From Saccharomycopsis fibuligera x Saccharomycopsis cf. fibuligera (lineage: Eukaryota; Ascomycota; Saccharomycetes; Ascoideales; Saccharomycopsidaceae), in NCBI GenBank assembly GCA_001936135.1, contig CP012817.1, positions 1,426,001 through 1,490,000 on the forward strand: 64,000 bases of DNA, written 5' to 3'. The first letter of the stretch is position 1. Each line of letters opens with the position of its first letter. Positions 23,577 through 34,392 of this stretch are shown in pieces. The position numbers were made by a program, and so were the translations under genes. Below the pieces are notes generated by a model. It worked only from the letters and a program-made list of their open reading frames with translations, searched no databases and had not been told where the DNA came from.

Positions 23577-24428
23577 GATTTTGTCATTGTGTGTTATTGA
23601 CCGTTACTGATAGAAAATTTTGATTTTATTTTCTGCAATTTTTCTATCTGTAGATTATCATTTATTTTATATTGTTACCTACTATAGATTTGCCTTCCAC
23701 TATAAATTTATCTTTTTCTGCTATTTTAACCGTCTGATACTATTAGAGTACTATTTTTACTTCCCATTTGCATTTTATTTCTGCCGAAACAAGCCTCAGC
23801 GCTTATTCCACTTAGACATTTTGTTTCTATTTTTGTTTTCCTATTTTCGTTTCCGTTGAGTTACTGTTAGTTTGCTACATCGCCATTGTTACCGTTACTA
23901 TTTGTTTGTATTTCTAAAACATCAGGCTTTTTTTTTTCTTTCTATATATAAAATACACTTCTTTGGGGTTCTTTATATATTATTACTTTCTCATATTTAT
24001 ATCTCAAACGTCTTTAAACCACCCAAAATACTTAATTCTTTGCCTATCAATATAAGAAAACCCGTATTTTGCCTCTCTGCCTCAGATTAGTTGAGTTTAT
24101 CTAACCAATAAGTTTAAAAAAATCACGGCCTCTTTGCTAGAATGAAACACCCCTTTGCGGCCTTAAACATTCCCCAAACAGCATCTGAGGGTGCGATGCC
24201 CCGGCGCTGCAGCAAACGATCGCCGTCCAACAGACATGCGCCTCGCAGAGCAATCGGTGATGATACTGATAATGGTGATACCCGTAGTGATAGTAAGGAT
24301 AGTGACTAAACTGCTATAACAAATGAAAATTTCCTATCTGACCAATTTTTACTGTTAAACATCTCAGATATACAAGTAATATTCCCTGGCGATTCACTGC
24401 AATAAAACACAAAACAATAGCCACGCCA
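23577..24428. other. Intergenic: upstream region of the cation-exchanger gene
   Basis: 852 bp, T-rich on the left. The right third contains a 55-codon ATG frame (24142-24309), listed separately. Confidence 0.65.
24142..24309 (+). other. Possible upstream ORF or microprotein (55 codons) ahead of the exchanger gene
   Basis: An ATG frame of 55 codons plus TAA, ending 119 bp before the next ATG. It is clearly richer in GC than its flanks. The peptide is Arg/Pro/Ser-rich, then Asp/Ser-rich (GDDTDNGDTRSDSKDSD). It could be a regulatory uORF in the leader of the exchanger mRNA, a small gene, or chance. No similarity recognised. Confidence 0.3.
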
Positions 24429-27203
24429 ATGCCGAGGAGGACCCTGAAGATTGTTATCGTCTTGGGCTGCTGCTGCTTGCTAGGATCCTCGATCTGGTAT
24501 TCTGATTACTACTATACTTCGCTGGATCTGAACATTGCATACTCTCAAGGATCAATCACCTCAATTATACAAACTTCTCACTTCGTTTCAACCCCGCCTA
24601 CATCGCATCATGAATATAATTCTTCCGGTTCTGTAAAGCCAGCACTAAAACTCAACCCATTCAACACTTCCACTCTGATCGAGCTCATATTCCACTTGTC
24701 TCTTTTATCCCTCCTCTTCATCACCCTCGGTATCACATCATCAGACTTCCTCTGTCCCAACCTCACCGCCATTTCCAAATTTCTCAACTTTTCTCAAAAA
24801 ATCAGTGGCATGACGTTGCTTTCACTTGGCAATAGCCTGCCGGATCTATTCAGCACATATCTTGCCATGTCCCATAACAGCACAACGTTGGCGCTTGGGG
24901 AATTAATAGGCAGTGCTTGTCTTTGCATCACGGTAGTGATAGGTCTAATGGGAATAATTTGCCCATTTCAAGTTAATAAACTGGAATTTTTGAAAGATTT
25001 GGGCTTTTTTGCCGCATTTGTAATGGTCAGCTTTTGGTTTGTAATTGACGGTAAGTTGACTATTTGGGAATGCATAGGGATGGTGGGGATTTATATTGGA
25101 TACTTGGCTTATCTGATATTATCACAGGAAGTTGATGATGATGATGATGAGGAGGAGGAGGAGGAGGAGGAGGAGGAGGAGGAGGATTTAACTGATGAAG
25201 AGTTTCATGAGGATATTTGGGATTTGCAGAGACAAGAAGAACGCGCCTTTCTGGAAAATGTGCATGATACTTATAATCAGGAGCAGTCTGCAGTTTACAA
25301 CACCTCTGCTGCCGCTGCTGAAGAAAATTACTTTAGAATTGACCATGATGCTAACAATAGTACTGATGAGGTCCCAATCACTAATTTGAACCCAAAAATT
25401 AACCTCGAAAATGACAATGACAATAATGTGGGATCCTCCGAAATATCAAACAAGTCAATCAAGTCAATCAAATCAATCAAATTACACCATAGCAAACTAA
25501 AACTAAACAAGCTTAGCCCCTGTTGTACCGCAACCTCAGCAAGATCATTTATTTCAATGAAACTTCATGATGATCCTTTAACTCAGCATAACAATCAGCT
25601 TGATAATTTTGATTATAAGTATGCCCGTGATAAGCGTGATTTTAATGATTATGATTATAGTGATAGTGCTAGTTGCATAAACAGCAGCAGAAGTAGAAGC
25701 ACACAAAGGCCTGAGCGCAATGTTGATGTATACGGTAATAAAGCCTTATTTCTGTCGAATAAACGGCAAGCAGAACATGATGAGGAATCAAAACACTATG
25801 GCCATGCGTGCAGTTCTTTAAAAAATAATAATAACGATCATAACAAAGTCAAAGTTAGTAGTTATCATAATAATGATCTCAAATGTATGGATAGGAGTAT
25901 AAAAAATAGCGAGAGCGATTCGAATTTGCAACAATATTCTTTGGTGAAAAGTCGCAGCCAATCGCCAAAGCCTATTTCAATATCGCTATTGTCACCAACC
26001 TCACCAAGTTCAATCGCCAGCTTTCCGCATCACTTCCACCACTTTTATCACCATAACAGCCCGCCCCGTCGACACTTTAATCGACATGATTATTCCGGTC
26101 GTTATCATGGACACAACCATCATCATCGTAAAAGACCCACTATGCTGAAATACCCCACAGCAATAAAATTGTCAATGATGGATGTTCTTGCCATTTGGTC
26201 TCCCAAACCAGTGCCAAACTCAAATCAAGAAATTTTATCTGCTGGTAAAACTACTTCTAGCAGTATGCGGCCGAGTTCAGAAAGTGTGGTGTCTTATCAT
26301 ATTGGTAGTAGCACTTATAATGATAATAAAAGTAACTATTATCAGAATCGACGTCATAATTTTGACAATCGACATTACCTCCATAATGCTTTCTATAATA
26401 ATACCAATAATAGCAATAATAAGAGTCAGCTACAGCATGACGGCGTTTATCTGAAGGGTCTTACCAACTCAAGCGAAGAAGATCAGTTTCTCAAACTTCC
26501 AAAGTATGACGATGATACCAGAACAATGGATTTTATAAATAATAAAAATGCCGAGGGCATATCAGGTTACGTTAATGAGGATAGGCTCCCTAATAATTCA
26601 TACTTTGGATTGGCTAATCATGGAAGAGCTAGCTTTTCTGAACCCGAACTTCATAGAAAATATGCTACTTCAATAGTAGAAATACCAATGGAGTCAGAAT
26701 CAGATGCCAAATCAAAATTAGCAACAGAACCAACAGCTGAAAAGCTGAATGTAAGCAATAAAAAAGTGAATGCTCAAACATTACCAATGTTCAGTTTCTT
26801 CAGTGGTGACCATGATGAGTTTGAAACTCGTACTCAACCACAACATCACTACAACAAACATCAAAAAAACGTGCCAAACTTGAGAATTAATACTCGGCTT
26901 CTGGTGCTGACGAATACAAAAAACGAGAAGCCTGAAGGAAAAGAGGAGATGAGCTCGGAGACACCACCATCACGAATCTCTCTGCCGTCGAGAGAAAGAT
27001 CATTTGTGTCTTTATCTCAAGAAGAAGTGAATAAAATCATAGCGCAGTCACATATTATGGGTGGTACTGAATTCGCTAATGGAGATATTGATTCCAGTTA
27101 CGGCAAGGGTGCTGAAAATGGAAATGATAGTATTGATTATGTTTCGCAACATGGTGACATACCGCTATCAGCACCAGTGCAAATAGGCCAATCTCAACAA
27201 CGA

Positions 27204-27244
<41 letters not shown>

Positions 27245-28691
27245 ACGGATTGCAGTACAAGAACCAAGCTTACTTACAGCGCTCTTCCCAGGCCTAATTA
27301 AGCTCAAACAACAGTACTTTTTAGAGGCGGAACTACAACAACAACAACCACATCAGCAATTCTCATGGCATACAATACTATTGCGGAACTCACTAGTGCT
27401 TCTCAACTCCATTCCATTTTTTCTTCTCAGTCTATCAGTACCTTGCTTTAGTGGGAGCGTGAGAGATTTATCAGTTTCTTATTGTGAAGTACAGAAGAAG
27501 TTGTTTGTTCTTCAGATGTTTGTAGTGCCTTTTTTGTTTGGGTTGGGTGGTGATTTTTTTTATTTGAAGTTCAAGCTGGCGGAAGTATGTGAACCAATCA
27601 TTGTTTCATCCACTACTTTTGATGAAACATTGTATAATATTGTGGCAAACCATGGCAATATTGCAGACGGGAAAAGGATGCAAAACAATTGCTTAGATTT
27701 AGCATTCTTGGCTCAAAGATTAACTATAGTGGCGTGTATATCTTGTATCTTGGCAAGTTTGGTCTATTTTTGGCTATTCAAGTATCTGATCCACAAATCC
27801 GCACTTAATAATAGTAACATTGACATTGAAGCAGGGTATGCGGTTCCTAATGGGGGTCAACAAAGGAATCAGGAAGAACAGTATGGTGGGGACGAAGAAA
27901 GTCTGTTGATCTTCAAATCTGGGTCTATGACAAAGATGAATTACGGTGCGACAGAGACGACATCAGAATATAATAGTGACACACACAATAACACCGGAAA
28001 CGACAATGCAAATACAATTGACAGAGAAACCAATAAAAGCAAAAACTCGAACGAAAAAATTTCCTTACTAACTTCTCCAGCTTACCGCATTTTTGTCTCC
28101 ATCATTGGCTTCTGCGCCTCACTTACTTGGATTTCACTCACTTCACGTCTCGTAATAACTATTTTGCAGCAGCTTGGTATAATATTAGGCATTCTGGAGC
28201 TGTTACTCGGGCTAACTTTGTTTGCTATAGGTAATTCTATTGGCGATTTGGTCAGTAATGTTGCGTTTGCAAATCTAGGATTAGCAATGACGGGTCTAGG
28301 AGCATGTTTTGGATCACCGTTATTGTACATATTACTAGGGATTGGGTTGAATGGAGGCATTGTTATTTTAAAGAATATTGATTTAGGTGCTGTGGGAGCA
28401 TTGGTGGGAGGCCCTGGAGGAGCCAAAGAACAGTGTTCTGGAGTAACGAATATTTTATTTAATGGTGGCAAAGGTAATTTTAGCTGGTCCCAAATCAATT
28501 CAATGTATATTACTTTCGAGATCAGTCATAGTTTGCAAGTCACTAGTGTGGGACTTCTTTGCATTTTGTTGTTTTATTTCATTGCGGTTCCAATGAATGA
28601 TTGGGTGGTGGGGAGAAAAATTGGTAGTGTTGCGGTTGGTTGGTGGTTGTGTATTGTCTCGTATAATGTGATTTATGAGATTTCCGGCTAA
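24429..28691 (+). CDS. YDL206W-type Na+/Ca2+ exchanger superfamily protein, greatly enlarged
   Basis: 1420 residues, ATG at 24429. The two halves of a CaCA exchanger are at the ends: alpha-1 near residues 115-170 (MTLLSLGNS then PDLFSTYLAMS) and alpha-2 near 1250-1320 (LTLFAIGNSIGDLVSNVAFA; Gly1268, Asn1269, Asp1273). An N-terminal hydrophobic segment (8-25) may be a signal anchor. Between the halves is a huge hydrophilic loop (about 235-955) with an Asp/Glu run (about 235-253), an Asn/His/Ser-rich part and a Gln run (about 925-940), then more helices from about 965. Yeast YDL206W is roughly half as long. Transport of Ca2+ or another cation across an internal membrane is inferred from family. 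Codon 137, in the GNS-x-PD motif, is CTG. Confidence 0.85.
25132..25186 (+). repeat. Coding GAT/GAG repeat (acidic run)
   Basis: Several GAT codons followed by about 12 GAG codons encode an Asp/Glu run just after the first exchanger half. Confidence 0.9.
27203..27246 (+). repeat. Coding CAG/CAA repeat (poly-Gln)
   Basis: Alternating CAG and CAA codons encode about 15 Gln in the cytosolic-type loop of the exchanger. The alternation makes it less prone to slippage than the pure ATT/AGT repeat in the kinase gene. Confidence 0.9.
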
Positions 28692-29367
28692 GAATTGGGT
28701 GGGGTTCTTTTTCTATTTTTGTTTGTTTGTTTTTGAAAGAAAAAGCTTGGTTTGTTTAAGTGTAATCTAAGCTCTTTGTTTCTTTCTTTTTTTACTTGTA
28801 TGTTATTTCACTACAGTATTACATAGCATTTCGTCTCTTGTACTTCTACTGGGAAAGTATTCAGGTTTATAGTATTAGTTATATCATAGTTATATCATAG
28901 TTATATCATATATTAATGAGTTTAAGTATCTCATAGCACTTCCAGAAATTGAAAGAAAAAAGGGTCGTATCAAATTATGTTACAAATGATACGCAAAAGA
29001 AAATTTTTATCTTTTCAACATTTTTTTTGCTATAATTTTCTGTTGTAATATTCGCGGTCGGTTCATGTTGAATTTTACGCATGATTTTTCCTTCATGCAC
29101 GCAACCACGAAAGTCTATTTTTTCTTTCTAATTTTGTTTTGAGAATAAACAAGGCGCATCGCAAATAGTTTAGATCAAAAAAAAGGTAGCAAATCACTTG
29201 TTAGTCTCTTCAAAGATTATACTGATACAACATAGCTCAGCAGCAATATTTTCGTCATCTACATGCTACCTCAGTTTTATACTTGCTTCCTATTTCCTTA
29301 CCATATTCATAATCATAGCTTTTCTGCAGCATAGATAACAATTTTTCCACCACAAGCGCAAACATAA
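28692..29367. other. Intergenic between exchanger and 951-residue gene
   Basis: 676 bp, AT-rich. Contains three perfect tandem copies of the 11-mer AGTTATATCAT (28877-28909). No gene seen. Confidence 0.7.
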
Positions 29368-32223
29368 ATGTCAGCTCATCGTACCGGGGCCCTTGATACC
29401 AATGCCCCTAACAAACTCAAGCCTGAGGATTATGACGATGTCTTTGAAATCCAAGACTCCATGTCAGATTCGGATAGCGAGTCAGACATCGTGTTTGCAT
29501 TAATCAACAAATCCTTAAAGAAAAACAAACAGCCACAGCAGTCCCCGGGGAAAGATTTGAAGCAGCTGAATCAAGATAACGGTGATGCCGAAAGTGGTAG
29601 CAATGATGACGATATACCATTAGCTAAGATGGGCACTAAAAGATCAGCAACTAAAAAAAAATATGCCAAGGGTAAGCGTAAAAAAGATGTCGATCATTCC
29701 TTTGGCACAAACAGCAGAAAGCAGCAGCGAGTTGGCGGCAATATCCAAAACAGACTGTCTTCGAAATCACAACCAGAGGGAATCATTCTGATCTCGGATG
29801 AGCACAATAATGACAACAACACAGGTACTGATGCCAAAAATGGCGATGGTGATAAAGCTCTTTTTTATAGCTCAAAGTTATTTGATGTCAAAGCGACAAA
29901 GAGTCAGTTTGATGATATTAACTCGTTCTTGGATCACAGTTTGCTTGACACGTTGGATATGGAGAATCAGATCGCGGCTAATGAAAAGGTTGAGTCAGCT
30001 AAGAAACAAAAGGAAGTAGAATCATTACAGAAAAAAAAAGAAAGGGCAACGGTCAAAGTGTTTAGAGTGTTCAATGCTGACGGCGATGAGAGTAGGCTGG
30101 CTAAAAAGAGTAGAGACACAAGTAATCCCGTTTTGAGTCATGGGTTCTGCAGGATAAGTCATGCTAACAATATGCTATTTTCCAGACTCAAACCACTTTC
30201 TTATTCGCAAGTTCTACTAGTTTTGCAAGCTAGTATTTCTACGAATAGTTTTGCAGAAGTACGAGATAATACAAACATAATTTCTAGATTACAAGTGGAT
30301 CTACAAGGTCGAGATGTCATCCAGTCAATAGATGAATTGATTGACATACTTGAGAAAATTGGTACAAACAAATCATTGGTATGTGACTTGAGCAACGCCA
30401 ATAAAAATACCAAAATCGAAAGTTATATGCAGCCACAGATATCCAAAGACACCTTTAAAAACAGCCTTTCAACTGGAGAATTTGATACAGAACTTGATTT
30501 TTTAAAGAAATCAATCCATGAGGATCAACAATTGCAAAGACACGACTATCAGCATGTCAACCTAATAAAGTACAAAAAAACTACACAGCTATTTCTTTGC
30601 AAATTACATTTGCTTTGTGTTATCCTTACCCAACAGAAATATCATGCCCAAATGTTAAACCTTATTCTCAAAATTGTGTTGGCTTCATACTTGGACGAGC
30701 AAGTATCTGGTTCAGACAATGGTAAAACATTAGCTTACTCTGTGCAACAGTTACTACACTGGATGTTTGATGACTCATCCCAAAAATTTCAACAATCTTT
30801 AAAAAAATCATCATTACAAAAACAATTACTTCGCACAAGCCCTTCTATCTTGAAAAGTAACAAGACATTATCATTTTTCCACTCTGAGTTCACCAGTTTT
30901 GTCAACATTTTCAAATCCTTGACTAATGACAGCAAATTACTTTTCAAATTAGCGTTCAGTTTCTTTACTTCTACTCAGGATCCTCAATTTTCAGCATTGT
31001 TGACTCAGGCTAGACTATATTTGGCATTACTGTTTTTTTGTGAAAATAGTCTTAAATTTGATTTTGCTCCGTTGATCAAGAGGCCTCTCGTTACTGAATC
31101 ACAAACGCTGCAGAATGGAAGTTCTAATGTCTCAATCCCAACCACTACTTTGGCACACACGCGTATGTTAAATCAAAGTGATGAGAAATACTCATTTATC
31201 AGTAAAAGACTAATAGAAAATATTACTTATCAGCTCAAACAGGAGCTTGGCCGACTTTCTGAACAAAAACTTCAACTCAAAGATTTTCGTTTTGATGACG
31301 ACGAACATGATATTGATGAAATTAAGCACATTCTTGCGAATAATGGTGTCCGGACTGGTAGATACTTTGACAGTGACAGTGCCGATGACACACTGGAAAT
31401 CAAAGGCGGCATTTCGGCATATATGTTGTTACTTAAATTTACTAGTTTGCATGTATTGCTTATCAATTTAGTTCCAGATAAAGATTTTATTGTTGATTAT
31501 AAACAATTTTATAATACTTTTGATGTTTTGAAGAAAAGGAAAAAAACGGCAAATTTCAGCGGCTTGGACGCGGTTGCTCCGTCAACTCAAACATCAACAC
31601 CAAAATCAGTATCAAAGGCCACGAGTAGCGAAACAATTTCGTCAGTTACGGGAAAACTGGTGAGAAAAGTAGCCCGCTTTGCTGATTCTCAAGAGATTTA
31701 TAGTAATAATACCAATATTAGTAGCAATAAAAGGGACAATGGAAATGACTTTCAAAATAAGGAGAACCTTGATTACAGTAGCTTGAATCGCGCTGGCAGG
31801 TTTCCAATCAATGAAAAAATTAATAGAAGCACTGCACCAGATATGTTTGTTGTTGATGGAACAGCAGCAGCGCCTTCTTTGCCAAAGACATATCCACCAC
31901 CATCATTCAAGTCAATGACTGATTCATATCATGCTAACTGTAATGCTAATAACAGTCAGAAATTACACAGCAGATCCAATGGGAACAACAGCACAGGAAT
32001 CTCATTATCGACTAAAAGAACAGAAATATTAGTGGATGAAATAACATTGTATATTAACATCATATTCCAACAATATATTCCAACTTCTATTCCATCAGAT
32101 TTGACGTCTTCGTTGGTGTTCTGGGAAGTGAAGAGATTGTTATTGTTAATTAAGAATATGGTAAATGATGTGAAGAAGTATTTGGAATATGATACGTTGG
32201 TTAGCAATGTGTTGGAGTTTTAG
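29368..32223 (+). CDS. Unassigned 951-residue protein, probably nuclear
   Basis: ATG at 29368. I do not recognise it. The N-terminus is acidic with an SDSDSESD stretch, followed by Lys/Arg clusters (KRSATKKKYAKGKRKKD near 90) that resemble nuclear localisation signals, and a short Lys/Glu coiled coil near 200-225. The middle (about 255-590 and 690-740) is leucine-rich and helical, as in alpha-helical repeat scaffolds. The region 745-880 is Ser/Asn-rich, and the end (ITLYINIIFQQYIPTSIPSD onward) is again helical. The acidic-basic start plus a helical core suits a chromosome or replication scaffold of the fast-evolving kind (Wapl or Nse6-like proteins come to mind), but I see no diagnostic motif. 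Confidence 0.8.
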   Translation: MSAHRTGALDTNAPNKLKPEDYDDVFEIQDSMSDSDSESDIVFALINKSLKKNKQPQQSPGKDLKQLNQDNGDAESGSNDDDIPLAKMGTKRSATKKKYAKGKRKKDVDHSFGTNSRKQQRVGGNIQNRLSSKSQPEGIILISDEHNNDNNTGTDAKNGDGDKALFYSSKLFDVKATKSQFDDINSFLDHSLLDTLDMENQIAANEKVESAKKQKEVESLQKKKERATVKVFRVFNADGDESRLAKKSRDTSNPVLSHGFCRISHANNMLFSRLKPLSYSQVLLVLQASISTNSFAEVRDNTNIISRLQVDLQGRDVIQSIDELIDILEKIGTNKSLVCDLSNANKNTKIESYMQPQISKDTFKNSLSTGEFDTELDFLKKSIHEDQQLQRHDYQHVNLIKYKKTTQLFLCKLHLLCVILTQQKYHAQMLNLILKIVLASYLDEQVSGSDNGKTLAYSVQQLLHWMFDDSSQKFQQSLKKSSLQKQLLRTSPSILKSNKTLSFFHSEFTSFVNIFKSLTNDSKLLFKLAFSFFTSTQDPQFSALLTQARLYLALLFFCENSLKFDFAPLIKRPLVTESQTLQNGSSNVSIPTTTLAHTRMLNQSDEKYSFISKRLIENITYQLKQELGRLSEQKLQLKDFRFDDDEHDIDEIKHILANNGVRTGRYFDSDSADDTLEIKGGISAYMLLLKFTSLHVLLINLVPDKDFIVDYKQFYNTFDVLKKRKKTANFSGLDAVAPSTQTSTPKSVSKATSSETISSVTGKLVRKVARFADSQEIYSNNTNISSNKRDNGNDFQNKENLDYSSLNRAGRFPINEKINRSTAPDMFVVDGTAAAPSLPKTYPPPSFKSMTDSYHANCNANNSQKLHSRSNGNNSTGISLSTKRTEILVDEITLYINIIFQQYIPTSIPSDLTSSLVFWEVKRLLLLIKNMVNDVKKYLEYDTLVSNVLEF

Positions 32224-32963
32224 CCATTATTTGGTTTTTATTTTATTTTATTTGTTTATGATTTATTATATTATTTTTACTGATGCTTGTTTTTAAGCCT
32301 TCTATTTATGAATGTGTATGTGATATGAGCTCTGGTTTTCTTCTCTTTCATGGCATCTTTATACTACTATCTTTATACTACTATTACTATTGCGAGCAAT
32401 GCACTTATTGAAGTTTTCTACTCAATTGCTTTCTCATACGTATTTTATTTTTCTAATGCTTCTCGTATTTTACGAGTCTCATTATACCGTTTATATGTCG
32501 TTTTGCTTTTTGAGCTTTGTTTCATAGTTTGTATTTACTCTCCCCCAGAATGCACAAATACTTTATTATTCCATATTGATATAGTGACCGAGTGTTAACT
32601 TCACGAAAAAAAAGATGTACCATTGAGTCTTCACTTTTTTTTCTTTTTTTCCTTTTTTTTTGTTTTTTTTTTTTTTGTTCTATTTATTTATCTTGAAAAC
32701 TGTACTTTTGGGAAGGAAATATGTGTTTTACTTCCAGCTGGTTTTTAATAAGGAACTAGTTTTATGGACAATAAATAACATTTTTTATTTACGTAGCTCA
32801 ACCAGATTATCATATTTTACATGTACAACTACAATGATAGAACTAACAAGAAAAACATTTACACACCATTCATGTATTGATGATGGTCAAACAGAAGTTG
32901 ACTTTTCAACTTTGCAAAAAACTCTTTTGCCACTTGGATTGATCTAAAACATATTCATCCTAA
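32224..32963. other. Convergent intergenic, 951-residue gene / INA17
   Basis: 740 bp with T-rich runs at about 32635-32678. No gene recognised. Confidence 0.7.
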
Positions 32964-33884
32964 TCACCACCAAAAAAATCGCTTCCATCCTTTACTTCTT
33001 CCGCCATCTTTGCTTTCGGAATTTCTGCCCTGCAATTCCTCAGTTTCCTTATTCTTCAACTGCAACGTTGCCACTTTTGCCTCCAATTCTGCAACTTTCA
33101 ATTGATACTGTTTCTCCTTTTCTTCATACTCAAGGTATTCCCAAGTGTACTGCATTATATAATATACAATTGAAGCAAGTAGAAAAGTATTAAAAAAGGG
33201 CCATTTAAAATCAGCAATTGTTGGTTTTGGCGGAGGTGGAGCTTGTAATTGTTCAAGAGTTCTTTCTAATCCATTGGCATCTTTATCAATGCGACGTCTG
33301 AGCGATTCAATAGTTTCATCAATTTCTTTTCTGCGGAGCTGTTGGGTATCTTGATGAGACTGAGATTGTGGTTGAGATTGTTGTTGGATACTGCTGTTGA
33401 TCTCGGATACGGGTTCAGTGGCTCGCGAAGCACCTACTGCCGCAGCTGGATTTGTCGTGCCCGAGGCGTTTGTAGAAAGACGTTTCAAATTGGATGCCTC
33501 GGATACTGTTGAAGCCGTTGTGGTTTCGGGAATTGTTTTTGTGTTGTTTGTGTTACTTGAGCCAGGATTTTTAGTAGTAAGCACCGTTCCATCGCTAAGA
33601 TCAGCAGTCTTGGTTTCGACAGCATTCGCATCAGCTTTCTTGTCGGCCTTTTTGGCAATTTGGAAAATGTCACCATGCTGCTTTTTCTGCTTGCTGGCAA
33701 ATGAGAAAGTAGAGAATTCTTTGTTACGCTGAGCTTCTAAGTTATTTTTGGCCATTAGTAGTTTTGGAGATCCAATGCTTATCTTTTGAAGACTGTAGAT
33801 ATTGCGGAGAAGAATTGGTGCTGCTCGGGCAATGAAGATCGGCTTCGAGGCCGCCGAGCTGTGTTTGAGTATTGGTGATATCAT
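32964..33884 (-). CDS. INA17: Inner-membrane assembly complex subunit for F1Fo ATP synthase
   Basis: 306 residues, ATG at 33884. Ina17 with Ina22 forms the INAC complex that helps join the peripheral stalk to the F1 sector in the mitochondrial inner membrane. The C-terminal third matches yeast Ina17 as I recall it: WPFFNTFLLASIVYYIMQYT is the membrane span, then WEYLEYEEKEKQYQLKVAEL opens a coiled coil, and the last residues are KGWKRFFWW (yeast ends in a similar Trp-rich WYRRWFW). The N-terminus is rich in Arg/Ser/Ala as for a presequence. The middle is a low-complexity Thr/Ser/Gln linker that makes it longer than the yeast protein (182). Confidence 0.87.
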   Translation of the reverse strand: MISPILKHSSAASKPIFIARAAPILLRNIYSLQKISIGSPKLLMAKNNLEAQRNKEFSTFSFASKQKKQHGDIFQIAKKADKKADANAVETKTADLSDGTVLTTKNPGSSNTNNTKTIPETTTASTVSEASNLKRLSTNASGTTNPAAAVGASRATEPVSEINSSIQQQSQPQSQSHQDTQQLRRKEIDETIESLRRRIDKDANGLERTLEQLQAPPPPKPTIADFKWPFFNTFLLASIVYYIMQYTWEYLEYEEKEKQYQLKVAELEAKVATLQLKNKETEELQGRNSESKDGGRSKGWKRFFWW

Positions 33885-34392
33885 TGGGAAAAATTTGAGG
33901 CTGACAGTGTTCCAAAAAAGGCCGGCAAAAGAGAAAAAGAATGGTGACCGTTGTTTAGTCGCTTGTGTAGATTTGAAAGTGGTAATATTAGGTAATGGAG
34001 TAGATATCGCTATCGGTGCTTTGTTTCTAGTTTTGATTTTGATGAAATATAAAGTTTGGTTGCGAAGCCCTGATGGCAGAAATATTATAAGCGCAATTTA
34101 CTTATAAAAGCCACGAGAATGTTTATAGATATCTACAAACCTAAATAGTATCAAATATATAAAGCAATGTGTTGGAATAGTGACTGGACAGGAAAGTAGG
34201 CTACAATAGGGGCTAAGCACACGCTATTCAATAAACAAAGGACAGAAAAGCGATGTTGATCTTCGGCGTTAATGTCAATTCTATCTAATACCATGAAAAC
34301 ACTAATTCCGATATACCAAGGCTCAGGCAGAAGTGAACACTCTATTAAAAGCTATCGAAAACTGCATATATATATATTAAAAGTATCGGCCG
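33885..34392. other. Intergenic: INA17 promoter, ATPase 3' flank
   Basis: 508 bp. A short TA repeat lies at about 34367-34378. No gene recognised. Confidence 0.7.
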
